Assembly (NCBI GenBank): GCA_046733295.1
Contig: JBKPOY010000014.1
Coordinates: forward strand, 1 to 61,930
DNA: 61,930 nucleotides
DNA from: 13-2-20CM-68-14 sp046733295
GTDB lineage: Bacteria; Actinomycetota; Thermoleophilia; Gaiellales; Gaiellaceae
Direction: 5' to 3'
This document shows positions 50,010 to 61,200 of the stretch, piece by piece. Under the pieces are notes generated by a model. It worked only from the letters and a program-made list of their open reading frames with translations. It did not search any database and had not been told where the DNA came from. Each line of letters opens with the position of its first letter. Within the stretch, counting starts at the first letter, position 1. The translations under genes were made by a program, and so were the position numbers.

Positions 50010-51020
50010 GTGAAGGAGAACGCGGTCGTGGACATCACCATCTTGGGCGCCGGGCCCGCCGGGCTCGCGGCTGCCTACTACGCAGGCCACCGCGACGCTT
50101 CCGTCCGCATCGTCGAGAGTCTCGAGCAGATCGGCGGCCAGGTCGCCGCGGTCTACCCCGAGAAGCACGTCTACGACGTTGCGGGGCATCCGAAGATCCA
50201 GGGACAGGCGCTCGTCGATCTCTGCGCGGAGCAGGGCCTCCAGTACGGGCCGGAGGTCCGTCTGGGCGAGGAGGTGCAGCAGCTCGAGCGCCTCAGCCAG
50301 AACGGCGAGGAGTTGCTCGCCGTGACGACCGACAAGGGCGGGCCGTACCTGAGCCGCGCGCTGATCATCACCGCCGGGCACGGCGCGTTCGAGCCGCGCA
50401 AGCTCGGCGTCGACGACATCGACTCCTGGGAAGGAAAGGGGCTTCACTATTTCGTGCGTGAGAAGGACATCTTCCGCGACCGGACGTGCGTGATCGTCGG
50501 CGGCGGCGATTCGGCGCTCGACTGGACGCTCGGACTGCAGGACACCGCCCGGCACCCGATCTCGCTCGTCCACCGGCGCGACAACTTCCGGGCGCTCGAG
50601 ACCTCCGTCAACGAGGCCCGCCAGCTGGAGGGCGAGGGCCGCGTCAGGATCCTGACGCCGTGCGAGGTGCGGCAGATCCACGGTGACGGGCACATCGCGG
50701 CGGTCACGGTCGAGAACACCCAGAGCGGCGAGACCGAGCAGGTCGATTGCGACGCGCTGATCACGCTGCTCGGCTTTCACTCACACCTGGGGGCGATCGC
50801 CGACTGGGGCCTCGAGCTCGAGGGCAAGCGCCAGATCAAGATCGACCCGATGACCTGCCTCACCAATCTCCCCGCGGTCTACGCCGCCGGCGACGTCGCC
50901 GGCTATCCGGGCAAGATCACGCTGATCACGATCGGAATGGGCGAGGCGGCGGTCGCGGCGAACAACGCCGTCGCCGCGATCCGCGGCGAGAAGGTCCAGC
51001 CGAAGTACTCGACGGACTGA
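50010..51020 (+). CDS. Ferredoxin-NADP(+) reductase, YumC (FNR2) type
   Basis: The 336-residue flavoprotein resembles thioredoxin reductase but has no CxxC. The FAD site is ILGAGPAGLAAAYYAGHR near 10-27, followed by ESLEQIGGQVAAVYPEKHVYDVAG. The NADPH site is CVIVGGGDSALDWTLGL near 161-177 with HRRDNFRA. The second FAD motif is AVYAAGDVAGYPGKITLITIGMGEAAVAAN near the C-terminus. These are hallmarks of YumC-type ferredoxin or flavodoxin reductases. It follows erpA by 22 bp, with its own TAGCAT box. Confidence 0.88.
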   Translation: MKENAVVDITILGAGPAGLAAAYYAGHRDASVRIVESLEQIGGQVAAVYPEKHVYDVAGHPKIQGQALVDLCAEQGLQYGPEVRLGEEVQQLERLSQNGEELLAVTTDKGGPYLSRALIITAGHGAFEPRKLGVDDIDSWEGKGLHYFVREKDIFRDRTCVIVGGGDSALDWTLGLQDTARHPISLVHRRDNFRALETSVNEARQLEGEGRVRILTPCEVRQIHGDGHIAAVTVENTQSGETEQVDCDALITLLGFHSHLGAIADWGLELEGKRQIKIDPMTCLTNLPAVYAAGDVAGYPGKITLITIGMGEAAVAANNAVAAIRGEKVQPKYSTD

Positions 51021-51076
51021 GGCCGTCCCTCGAACGAGGGAGTCGCAAGCCCGACGGTCGGCCGATCCTCCCGTGG

Positions 51077-51274
51077 ATGGAGAAGCTGGCAGTCGAATGC
51101 CTGCGCTGCGGTGACACCCGTCAGGTTCTCGCGCGCGCGAGCGAGCACCTGGACGCCGGCGAGTGCGACCGCTGCGAGTACGTCGGCTGGGCGCTGGTCG
51201 CCGACCTGACCGAGAAGCTGCGCCGCGTCCTCCGCGAGCGCCCGCCCGAGCGGCGTCGGCTCCACGCGGCCTGA
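51077..51274 (+). CDS. Small zinc-ribbon protein
   Basis: The 65-residue protein has two CxxC knuckles: Cys8 and Cys11 (ECLRCGD), and Cys30 and Cys33 (ECDRCEYVGW), followed by a basic helix with KLRRVLRERPPERRR. It is probably a zinc ribbon binding nucleic acid or another protein. ATG 51077 is the first start after the reductase stop (56 bp). Family not recognised with certainty. Confidence 0.65.
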   Translation: MEKLAVECLRCGDTRQVLARASEHLDAGECDRCEYVGWALVADLTEKLRRVLRERPPERRRLHAA

Positions 51275-51308
51275 CGGCCAGGCTCGCGTTTCGCCGAACC
51301 CTCCTGGT

Positions 51309-51314
51309 TACACT
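51309..51314 (+). promoter_or_regulatory. Putative -10 box of fumC
   Basis: TACACT, 6 nt before GTG 51321, in intergenic sequence. Confidence 0.45.
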
Positions 51315-51320
51315 CGCGCC

Positions 51321-52646
<1,326 letters not shown>

Positions 52647-52660
52647 CGGGCTTTCGGAGC

Positions 52661-52670
52661 GTGATATCAC
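52661..52670. promoter_or_regulatory. Operator-like palindrome GTGATATCAC (propeller A)
   Basis: Perfect 10-bp palindrome, identical to 58161-58170. A second GATATC lies 32 bp further on (52695-52700), about three helical turns, inside the promoter spacer. Confidence 0.65.
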
Positions 52671-52686
52671 GGCGATCCGCGATCGC

Positions 52687-52715
52687 TTGAATTAGATATC
52701 CGAACCTCGTACGCT
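52687..52715 (+). promoter_or_regulatory. Sigma-70-type promoter of propeller gene A
   Basis: TTGAAT (52687-52692), 17-bp spacer, TACGCT (52710-52715). A GATATC site lies in the spacer. The predicted leader is about 50 nt with a strong ribosome binding site (GGGGAGAGGAGAG) before ATG 52775. Confidence 0.65.
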
Positions 52716-52774
52716 CTCGCGCGCAACGAGTCGTGGCCGGCTCGCCGGCCGTCAGAGAGGGGAGAGGAGAGCAC

Positions 52775-55585
52775 ATGAAGAGGTGGCGCCTTGCGCTTGG
52801 CCTGTTCGGGGTGCTTCTGATCGTCGGTGTTGCCTCGGTGCTCGGGACTGCAGCGACCAGGACATCCTCCGCTCCGTCCGTGCTCCACGCCGCCAAGGGC
52901 GGCGATCCGGACGCGAATGCCAAGGCAACAGCTTCGCTCGAGAAGAGCCCGGCCTCGGTGACCGCAGCCGAAGAGGCGTATGCACAGAAGGCATATCCGG
53001 CCGACGAGGTAACCGTTCAGGCGGCGGCGAATGCACGCGCGTCCTGGACGGCGCTGAACCACCGGGGGATCGGTAAGGGCAAGAACAAGGCCGGCCAGTG
53101 GACGATGATCGGCCCGAGTCACTCGAACATGCCCGGAGAGCTCGTCTTCTCCGGCGCGGACTACACGACCTCCGGCCGCATCACGGCGCTCGCGCTCGAT
53201 CCTGCGTGCTCGCAGTCGAAGTGCCGCGTCTGGATCGGCGCCGCGGGGGGCGGCATCTGGCGCACCACGAACGCGCTCTCTGGCTCGCCGTCCTGGGATT
53301 TCGTCTCGGGCAGCTTCGCCACGAACGCGATCGGCGCGCTGACCTACGACGCGGCGAGCGGAACCCTGTACGCGGGCACCGGCGAGCCGAACGCGTCCGC
53401 GGACAGCGAGGCCGGAATGGGCCTCTACAAGTCGACGGACGGCGGGGACAGCTGGACGCTCCTGCCCGCTGTGACCACGACGGCGATCTCGGGGCCCTAC
53501 ACCGGCAACGCGTTCCTCAACCGCGCGATCGAGACTGTGGTCGTCGACCCGACGAGCCCGAACACCCTGTACGTGGGCTCGGCGAGCGCGATCCGCGGCG
53601 TCTGCTCGGTCCTGAACGGCTGTGACGCGGCTCCCCCGACGCCGCTGCCCGCGCGCGGTGTCTACAAGAGCACCAACGGCGGCCAGACGTTCACGCTGCT
53701 GAACAGCGCGACCTCGGGCCTTCCGTTCGTGCTTCGCGGCGTCACCGACGTCAAGCTCGACCCGACCGACAGCAACACGATCTACGCGGCCCAATTCGGA
53801 CAGGGCGTGTTCCGCTCGACGAACGGCGGCGCGAACTGGACGCAGATCTTCTCGATCGTCAACCCGGCCAACGCTGGCGCCGCGATCGAGCGGTACTCGC
53901 TGGGGGTCACGAAGCTCCCGAACGGCAACACCCGGATCTATCTGGGCGTCGGCGACAACGGGACCTTTGCCGCGCGGTTCTACCGCACGGACGACGGTAA
54001 GACCGTCGCCCCCGCGACGTGGACGAACCTGACGACGCTCGAGAACGCCGCGTACTGCACGGCGCAGTGCTGGTACGACAACGTCGTCTACACGCCGGAG
54101 GGCCAGCCGGACAAGGTCTACCTCGGCGGCTCCTACGACTACGACCACTCGGGGACGTTCTCGATCAACGGACCGCAGGCCGGCCGCACGAACGGTCGCG
54201 CCTTCCTGTTCTCGAACGACGGCGGCGTCCACTTCACGGACGTCACCCGCGATGCGACATCGGACACCCGGCCCAACGGGATGCACCCAGACTCGCATGC
54301 GATCGCCACGATCCCGGGCACGGACATCACGTTTTTCGGCTCGGATGGCGGCATCGTCCGCTCGAGCGGCGAGTTCGCGGACATCTCGTCCCAGTGCTCG
54401 CTGAGGAACCTCAACCCGGCCGACCTGGCGCTCTGCCAGCAGCTGCTCTCGCGGGTTCCGACGACGATCTACAGCCTGAACAAGCAGCTCTCGACGCTGC
54501 AGTTCCAGAGCCTGTCGGTGAACCCGACCGACGCCCGCGACCTCATGGGCGGCACGCAGGACAACGGCACCTGGGAGCCCAACGGGCACTCGAGCGTCAA
54601 CTGGAACATGATCATCTGGGGCGACGGCGGCCAGTCCGGCTTCAACGCCGCGAACCCGGCGATCCGCTTCAACACGTTCACCGGGCAGGCGAACGACGCG
54701 AACTTCCGGAACGGCGAGACGACGAAGTGGGTCGTCATCACCGGCGACATCGTCGCGAGCCCGGAGTCGTCGTACTTCTACGCTCCGGTGACGGCGGACC
54801 CGAATCCCGCCACGGCCGGCACGATCTACCAGGGCTCGCTGAGCGTCTGGCGGACCCAGGACTGGGGCGGCGATCCGGCGTTCCTCGAGGCGAACTGCCC
54901 CGAGTTCTTCACGTCGTCGGCAAACACCAACTGCGGTGACTTCGAGCCGATCGGGCCCGCGGGCCACACAAGGCTGACGGCGAACGATCCGCTCTACGGC
55001 GGAGCCGACCGTTCCGGCACGAACGTGGCCGCGATCGAGCGGGCCCCGTCGAACACGGGGACGCTGTGGGCGGCGACCGGCGCGGGCCGCGTCTTCGTCT
55101 CGCAGAACGGCAATGCGGCGGCCGGGTCGGTGGTCTGGAACCGGATCGACAACCTCCCGGGCGCCACGGCCGATCCGGGCCGGTTCGTCTCGTCGATCTA
55201 CGTCGACCCGGCGAACCCGAACCACGCCTGGATCTCCTACTCGGGCTACAACGTGAACACGCCGGCCCAGCCGGGCCACGTGTTCGAGGTCACCTACAAC
55301 CCGGGTGCGGGGACGGCAACGTGGACGAACCTCGACGGCCTGACCGGCCCGATGGGCGATCTGCCGACAACGGACCTCGTCCGCGACGACACGACCGGCG
55401 ATCTCTACGCCTCGACCGACTTCGGCGTGGCGATGCTGGCCGACGGCAATCCCGCCAACGGTTGGACCACGGCCGGCGCGGGTCTGCCGAACGTCGAAGT
55501 GGCCGGCCTGACGATCGTGCCGAGCGCACGCAAGCTGTACGCCGCGACGCACGGGCGGAGCGCGTGGTCGCTGACGCTCCCGTAA
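52775..55585 (+). CDS. Exported Asp-box beta-propeller protein A
   Basis: The 936-residue protein has an N-terminal signal or anchor at about 6-27 (after MKRWR) and a large extracytoplasmic region of BNR/sortilin-like propeller blades. Asp-box motifs occur at about 219-226 (STDGGDSW), 299-306 (STNGGQTF) and 348-355 (STNGGANW), with further FSNDGGVHF- and GSDGGI-type variants later. Paired cysteines suggest disulfides. A paralogue at 58447-61602 shares CWYD-VYTP, DGGI-RSSGEFADISSQC and MGGTQDNGTW blocks. It has its own promoter and terminator. No catalytic residues are identified, so binding or glycoside recognition is only a guess. Confidence 0.85.
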   Translation: MKRWRLALGLFGVLLIVGVASVLGTAATRTSSAPSVLHAAKGGDPDANAKATASLEKSPASVTAAEEAYAQKAYPADEVTVQAAANARASWTALNHRGIGKGKNKAGQWTMIGPSHSNMPGELVFSGADYTTSGRITALALDPACSQSKCRVWIGAAGGGIWRTTNALSGSPSWDFVSGSFATNAIGALTYDAASGTLYAGTGEPNASADSEAGMGLYKSTDGGDSWTLLPAVTTTAISGPYTGNAFLNRAIETVVVDPTSPNTLYVGSASAIRGVCSVLNGCDAAPPTPLPARGVYKSTNGGQTFTLLNSATSGLPFVLRGVTDVKLDPTDSNTIYAAQFGQGVFRSTNGGANWTQIFSIVNPANAGAAIERYSLGVTKLPNGNTRIYLGVGDNGTFAARFYRTDDGKTVAPATWTNLTTLENAAYCTAQCWYDNVVYTPEGQPDKVYLGGSYDYDHSGTFSINGPQAGRTNGRAFLFSNDGGVHFTDVTRDATSDTRPNGMHPDSHAIATIPGTDITFFGSDGGIVRSSGEFADISSQCSLRNLNPADLALCQQLLSRVPTTIYSLNKQLSTLQFQSLSVNPTDARDLMGGTQDNGTWEPNGHSSVNWNMIIWGDGGQSGFNAANPAIRFNTFTGQANDANFRNGETTKWVVITGDIVASPESSYFYAPVTADPNPATAGTIYQGSLSVWRTQDWGGDPAFLEANCPEFFTSSANTNCGDFEPIGPAGHTRLTANDPLYGGADRSGTNVAAIERAPSNTGTLWAATGAGRVFVSQNGNAAAGSVVWNRIDNLPGATADPGRFVSSIYVDPANPNHAWISYSGYNVNTPAQPGHVFEVTYNPGAGTATWTNLDGLTGPMGDLPTTDLVRDDTTGDLYASTDFGVAMLADGNPANGWTTAGAGLPNVEVAGLTIVPSARKLYAATHGRSAWSLTLP

Positions 55586-55606
55586 CGGGAAGCCGGCAGC
55601 ACGTCT

Positions 55607-55636
55607 GAGAAGGGCCGCCTCCGGGCGGCCCTTCTC
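55607..55636 (+). terminator. Terminator hairpin after propeller A
   Basis: Stem GAGAAGGGCCGCC paired with GGCGGCCCTTCTC around a short TCCG loop, 22 bp after the stop; weak T-run follows. Confidence 0.8.
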
Positions 55637-55661
55637 CTTGCGCTTTGCGATCCTGGGCGCG

Positions 55662-56115
55662 ATGCGCACACGCGCCGCCTGGGTCGTCGCTGCCGTGCTC
55701 GTGCTCGCGGGCTGCGGGTCGAGCAGCAAGACGATTCCCGAGGCGAAGCTCTCGGACCTCGTGCTCGAGCGGGCCGACCTCCCACCCGGCTTCGCTCCCT
55801 TCTACGTGGGAAAACAGCTGCGGTCCGACCAGAGCTCGAGGCGGGGAGATCCCGAGCGGTTCGGACGGGAGGGCGGGTGGATCGGTCGCTACCACCGAGG
55901 CGGCTCGCCGAGGACGGGCGGCCCGCTCGAGACCGCGGGCTGGCGGCGCATGCCGGATCTCGGCGAGGCGTCGGTCGCGGTCACCGATCTGCGAGCAGTC
56001 GGACGTCTTCTTCGACCAGCTGTCGCCCTCGGGCGGCGGCTCCAGCGGCGATCTCACCCCGTGGATCGTCACGCCGTGCCCGCTGGCGGCCCAGGACGGT
56101 CACAAGCACCGCTGA
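55662..56115 (+). pseudogene. Degraded lipoprotein gene (frameshift/internal deletion)
   Basis: ATG 55662 opens a good lipoprotein start: MRTRAAWVVAAVLVLAGCGS with a lipobox Cys, then SDLVLERADLPPGF and GREGGWIGRYHRGGSPRTGGPL. After DLGEASVAVTD (near 55990) the frame loses sensible composition. A different frame then gives ICEQSDVFFDQLSPSGGG and DLTPWIVTPCPLAAQDG up to a TGA at 56113-56115. Either a frameshift joins the two, or the second half derives from another gene. A sequencing error could also explain it. Confidence 0.5.
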
Positions 56116-56134
56116 GAGCACACGGGGCGCGCTC

Positions 56135-56164
56135 GAGAAGGCCCGGCTGGCGCCGGGCCTTCTC
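56135..56164 (+). terminator. Terminator hairpin after the lipoprotein remnant
   Basis: Stem GAGAAGGCCCGGC/GCCGGGCCTTCTC with a TGGC loop. Its presence suggests the remnant was once a separate transcription unit. Confidence 0.75.
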
Positions 56165-56268
56165 CGTTTCGGGGTGTCCGCCGACCCGATCTATAGCCTG
56201 CGATATGTAGATGCGCTACTCGATGCCGCGAGGCGCGTTTCCCCACCGCACCGGGCTAAAGGGTCATC

Positions 56269-58026
56269 TTGGCCGTGCCGACATTCCCTAGTGCGGTGAA
56301 GCGGCCCGGCCTAGTCCTCGTTTGTCTTGCTGCGCTCCTCGGAGCGGCGCCGGCGCCTGCGGCCGGCAAGCCGAACCCGTTCGGCGTCACGATCGTCCGC
56401 TTCGCCAAGGGCACGACCGCCCCCGAGATGACGGCCGCGGTGAGGAAGGCCGGCGGCAGCATCGTCACCGACCTCAGCGCCGTCGGCGCCGTCGCCGCCG
56501 CTCCGGTCGCAGCCGACTTCGCGCTCCGCATTCGCGCGAACGCCCGCGTCACGACTGTCTTCACCGAGCCGGTCTTCCGCGTTCCCGTTTCCCGCGACGC
56601 CCGCGCCGGCGGCTCGGCGTGGAGCCCGGTCTTCGGCAGCTCCACCTCACCCGATCCTTGGCACGACGCCTCCTCGTTCCTCGGCGTGACGAACCCCCAG
56701 GGGATTCTCCAATGGGACGACGCTCGCATGAACGTGCCGGCGGCCTGGACGTCGACCGTCGGCGATCGCAGCGTCCGGGTCGCAGTTCTCGACACGGGCG
56801 TCGAAGGCTCGCACAAGGAGCTGCGCGCCAACTTCGTCGCCGGGAAGAACTTCATCCCCTGCGACACGCTCACCCGTGACTTCGGCGCCGACGTCGTCAA
56901 GGCGTTCGGCCTGCGCGACTGCTCGAGCGGCGACAAGGAAGGCCACGGCACCTGGGTCGCGAGCAGGGTCGCCGGCGCGCTCAACGGCTTTGCCTCGAAC
57001 GGCGTCGCCCCGCGCGTTCAGATCGCAAGCTACAAGGTGCTCGCCTCCGGGTTCGGCGGGCTGCCCGACTGGATCCTCGCGGGCCTCGTCGCCGCGTGCA
57101 CCGATCGCGTCGACCTCGTGAACATGTCGATCACGGGGTACCTCGATCCGAGCGACCCGATCGACGCGCAGACGTATCTGCTCTTCGCCGACGTTGTCCA
57201 GTACTGCCGGGGCCGAGGGGTCGCAGTCTTCGCCGCCGCCGGAAACGAGCACGTGCGCGTCGACCGCGCGACCATGTCCCTCGGCGGCCGGACGCTCAGC
57301 GGCGTCGGCCGCGTCTCGCTCGGGCCGGAGGGGATCGCGACGACGTTCCCGGGCGCCGGGTCACTCGCCGAATCCGATCTGCGCGGCCTGCTGGAGACTC
57401 CCGCCGGCGTTCCCGGCGTGGTCATGGTCTCCGCCACGAACAACGCCAACGCGGCTGCTCCGGCCGACGACCCGTTCGGCCACGGCGTGGTCGTGGGGGC
57501 CCGCGACCAGCTCGCCTACTACTCGAGTTACGGATCGCGGATCGACCTCGCCGCCCCCGGCGGCGCCCGCCGCTTCAACCTCCCGGGCTGGGACGGCGGG
57601 GACGGCAACATCCTCTTCGGCGGCTGGGGCTCGCTCGGCGCACTTGCCGCCTCGGGGTTGATCTGCTCCGACGCGGCGCAGTCCTCGCTCCTCAACTTCG
57701 CGTGCTTCAAGGTCGACGGCAGCGGCTTCGGCTGGCTGCAGGGCACGTCGATGGCGACCCCGAACGCGGTTGGCGTGGCCGCCCTCGTTCTCTCCGCCAG
57801 GCCGCAGCTTCGCGCCAACCCGGGCGCGCTCGCCGCGCGGCTGCAGGCGACGGCGCGGCGCACGCTGACGAACTACACGGGACCATCGGATCCCGCCAAC
57901 AAGGCAGCGGCCTACGACGGACGAGCCTGCGCCACGGGCTACTGCCACCTGGACACGTCGCGCCACATCGGTTTCGCCGACGCCTACGGCGCCGGGGTGG
58001 TCGATGCCGGCGCCGCAGTGGGCTGA
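56269..58026 (+). CDS. Secreted subtilisin-like serine protease (S8)
   Basis: The protein of up to 585 residues has a signal peptide (KRPGLVLVCLAALLGAAPAPAAG), an I9-like propeptide at about 40-105 and an S8 catalytic domain with Asp175 (VAVLDTGVEG), His226 (GHGTWVAS) and Ser494 (GTSMATPN); the oxyanion Asn is probably in AAAGNEH. Long insertions lie between His and Ser. Start uncertain: TTG 56269, GTG 56275 or GTG 56296; the last gives the most compact signal peptide. It lies between the two propeller genes, which may be its substrates or partners. It ends before a terminator. Confidence 0.88.
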   Translation: MAVPTFPSAVKRPGLVLVCLAALLGAAPAPAAGKPNPFGVTIVRFAKGTTAPEMTAAVRKAGGSIVTDLSAVGAVAAAPVAADFALRIRANARVTTVFTEPVFRVPVSRDARAGGSAWSPVFGSSTSPDPWHDASSFLGVTNPQGILQWDDARMNVPAAWTSTVGDRSVRVAVLDTGVEGSHKELRANFVAGKNFIPCDTLTRDFGADVVKAFGLRDCSSGDKEGHGTWVASRVAGALNGFASNGVAPRVQIASYKVLASGFGGLPDWILAGLVAACTDRVDLVNMSITGYLDPSDPIDAQTYLLFADVVQYCRGRGVAVFAAAGNEHVRVDRATMSLGGRTLSGVGRVSLGPEGIATTFPGAGSLAESDLRGLLETPAGVPGVVMVSATNNANAAAPADDPFGHGVVVGARDQLAYYSSYGSRIDLAAPGGARRFNLPGWDGGDGNILFGGWGSLGALAASGLICSDAAQSSLLNFACFKVDGSGFGWLQGTSMATPNAVGVAALVLSARPQLRANPGALAARLQATARRTLTNYTGPSDPANKAAAYDGRACATGYCHLDTSRHIGFADAYGAGVVDAGAAVG

Positions 58027-58049
58027 GCCACTCCCGCACCCGAAACGGC

Positions 58050-58073
58050 GAGGGGCCGCATGAGCGGCCCCTC
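58050..58073 (+). terminator. Terminator hairpin after the subtilisin gene
   Basis: Ten-bp stem GAGGGGCCGC/GCGGCCCCTC with an ATGA loop, 23 bp after the stop. Confidence 0.8.
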
Positions 58074-58159
58074 TGCTACTTCCGCGAGACCGACGCAAGG
58101 CTTCGCGGAGACTCGGAAAGCACGCCGAAGATAACAGGTCTGCAGACGGCTCGCGAGGC

Positions 58160-58171
58160 GGTGATATCACC
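58160..58171. promoter_or_regulatory. Operator-like palindrome GGTGATATCACC (RHH-propeller B)
   Basis: Perfect 12-bp palindrome containing the GTGATATCAC shared with propeller A. Related sites follow at CATATC (58194-58199, 31 bp on) and GATATC (58206-58211, 43 bp on), i.e. about three and four helical turns. Confidence 0.65.
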
Positions 58172-58203
58172 CAGCACCGGGTATCGACCGAGGCATATCT
58201 CGG

Positions 58204-58232
58204 TTGATATCTCACCAGGCTGCATCTATAGT
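58204..58232 (+). promoter_or_regulatory. Sigma-70-type promoter of the RHH-propeller frame
   Basis: TTGATA (58204-58209), exact 17-bp spacer, TATAGT (58227-58232); the best promoter match seen in the window. The -35 overlaps a GATATC operator-like site, so a bound repressor would block polymerase. Predicted transcript start is near 58239. Confidence 0.7.
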
Positions 58233-58242
58233 CCACCGGGCT

Positions 58243-61200
58243 TTGCCGGGGGAGGTCTATCGTTTCCTCCTGCGCATGCCGCAGGAGTTGCGGCAGCGGC
58301 TCTCTGAGTCGGCTGCTCGTTCCGGCCGTAGCCTGAACTCGGAGCTCGTTCATCGGCTCGAGCGCAGCTACCGCCGGTCCCCCATCCGCGTGACGGCCGA
58401 GCTGGCGTCGTCCGCGTTGGGATTCTTCGAGGGAGGGAGAGGAAGAATGCTACGACCCAGGTACAGGGCGCTCATCGCCGCTGCCATACCGGCTGCGGCG
58501 GCGATCGCCCTGGTGTTGGCGCTGACGGGTGGTGCCGGTCCGGCCAAGATCGCACCGAACGCGGCGAAAGCCGCGGCCCTCAGCGCCGAGGAGACAGCCG
58601 GCGAGGGCCCGAGCGGCGGCTACGAGGCGTACGTCTCCGCGCAGCGGACCTATCCGGCGAACGTGATCCCGCCGGCCGTCGTCGCGCGGGCGGAGTCGAC
58701 CTTCGAGAACATCGCCGCGAAGGACTCGTCGAAGGGTGACCCGGGTGGAAAGGGCCACAATTGGCGCTTCTTCGGGCCCAGGAAGTACGCGACCCAGCCG
58801 GGCGTCACCGCCTTCTCGGGTGCCACCAACAACACGGCGAGCCGCACCGTCGCGCTCGTCGCCGACCCGGGCTGCAACAAGTACCGCTGCAAGCTGTGGG
58901 CCGGCGTGTCCGGCGGCGGGGTCTGGGTGACCCAGAATGCCGTTGCTACGGATCCCGAGTGGAAGCAGCTGAGCCCGGAAGATCTCGATCAGAACTCGGT
59001 CGGGACGCTCGTGCTCGACCCGACGGACAAGAAGCAAGACACGCTCTACCTAGGCACGGGCGAGGGCAACCGCTGCTCGTCCGGCTGTGAGGCCGGCGTC
59101 GGCATCTACAAGTCGACGGACGGCGGCAACCACTGGAAGAAGCTGAACGCCGCGTGCGTCAGCAATGCCGTCTACGCGTGCATCAACCCGGGGAAGAACT
59201 CGTTCCTCGGTCGCGGCATCAACGGCATCGTCATCGACCCGCGGAACTCGAAGCACATCTTCGTCGGCTCCGCCCAGGCCGTCCGTGGCCTTTCGCACAC
59301 GATCGGCAACGGCGGCACGACGCGGCTCGAGCCCGGCGCCAACGCGCCCGGCCTCTACGAGTCGACGGATGGCGGCAACACCTTCACCGAGGTGTGGAAC
59401 GGCAGCATCCCGGGCGGGTTCGGCGTCACGGACGTCGGCCTCGATCCGCTCAACCTGGACACGGTCTACGCGGCCGCGTTCGACGCCGGTGCGTGGCGCC
59501 GCGACGCGGGAGCCGCTCAGACGGCGTTCCAGCAGGTCTTCGCGCCGCAGTTCAACCAGGGCGCGGGGATCGACCGGACGATGTTCGCCCTGACGGTGAA
59601 GAACGGAAAAACGCGGATCTACCTGACGGACGGCACGTCGAACGCCAACGGTCCGCAGGATCCGCTCGCGTCGAACTTCTGGCGCACGGACAACGCGAAC
59701 CAGCCGGCCGCGGCGCTGCTCGCGTCGCAGGCGGCAGGAGCCACGCCGCCGAACCCGGCGACGCACACGTTCCCGGCCGTCTACACCGGCTGGCAGAAGC
59801 TGACGTCGCAGGATCCGACCAACCCGTACTTCGCCACGGACGACTTCTGCTGGGCGCAGTGCTGGTACGACCAGGACGTCTACACGCCTGCCGGGAGGCC
59901 CGACACGGTCTACGTGATCGGTGCGAACCAGTACGGCGAGCAGCCGTGCAACACGAAGGGCGTCGGCTGCGGTAACGGCCGCTCGAACGGCCGCGAGGTG
60001 CTCTACTCGAACACCGCCGGCGACCCGGACGGCCAGGCCAACCTCCGCACGTTCACCGACCTGTCCTACGACGCTCAGGACACGCCCGCGCCCTGGTGTG
60101 CCTACGAGCCGTACGGGCTGACGTTCTGCCTGCGTGCCCCGAACGGGATCCATCCCGACCAGCACGAGATCGTCATCAACCCGGGCAATCCGACGCAGAT
60201 CTTCGAAGCGTCGGACGGCGGCGTGATCCGGACGTCGGGCTCGTTCGCCGACATCTCCAGCCAGTGCACCGAGCCCGGCCGGAACGGCGGCGGCCCGATC
60301 GCCGCGACCGACCTGCCCGCGTGCCAGCGGCTCCTGTCGCGTGTGCCGAGTGAGCTGGCGCACATCGACAAGAAGCTCGGCAGCACGCTGCAGTTCATCA
60401 ACGTCGCGATCAACCCGTTCAACGCGAACGAGGTCATGGGCGGGACGCAGGACAACGGCACGTGGTCGAACATCGGCGGCGCCAGGAACACCTGGCCGCA
60501 GATCATCTACGGCGACGGCGGCAATGCGGGCTACGACGCCTCGAACCCGACGTGGCGCTTCAACGAGTTCACGAGCGGGTTCAGCGACTCGAACTTCCGC
60601 AACGGCGACCCGGAGAGGTGGGTCGTCACGTCGGCTCCGATCACGAGGAGCGGCGAAGGCCCGGCCTTCTACTGGCCGCAGATCGGCGATCCGAACCCGG
60701 CCACGGACACGCACCCGATCTACTCGGGCGCGAAGCACGTCTGGCGGACCTGGGCCTTCGGAGCCGGCACGCCGACCACCGCGGGACCGCAGGACACGAC
60801 CCCGAACATCGCCGACTACGAGGCGAACTGTCCGGAGTTCGTGACACCCGGGACGCTGCTCGGGTGCGGCGACTACAGGCCGATGGGCGGTCCGTACTGC
60901 GACGGCGTCGCGGCGACTCCGGCGCCGAGCTGCATCAACCAGCCGGGCGATCTGACCGGAACGGTCTACGGTGCGGATCGCGGGGGCGGCTCGATGTCGT
61001 TCCTCGCCCGTGACGGCGCGGATCACGGCACGCTCTGGGCCGCGACGTCGGCAGGCCGCATCTTCGTGACGCACAACGCGGACGCGGTCGACCCGACGAA
61101 CGTCCTCTGGCACCGGATCGACAACTCCACGTCGCCGACCCGGTTCCCGAGCGGCATCTATGTCGATCCGGCCAACACCGGCCACGCGTGGGTGACGTAC

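Noticed and set aside
52667..55729. A very long open minus-strand frame (about 1020 codons) opposite propeller gene A
   Set aside because: Its translation is Arg/Val-rich low-complexity sequence without domains. The plus strand has a promoter, ribosome binding site, signal peptide and recognisable Asp-box motifs. GC-rich third positions keep the antisense frame open.
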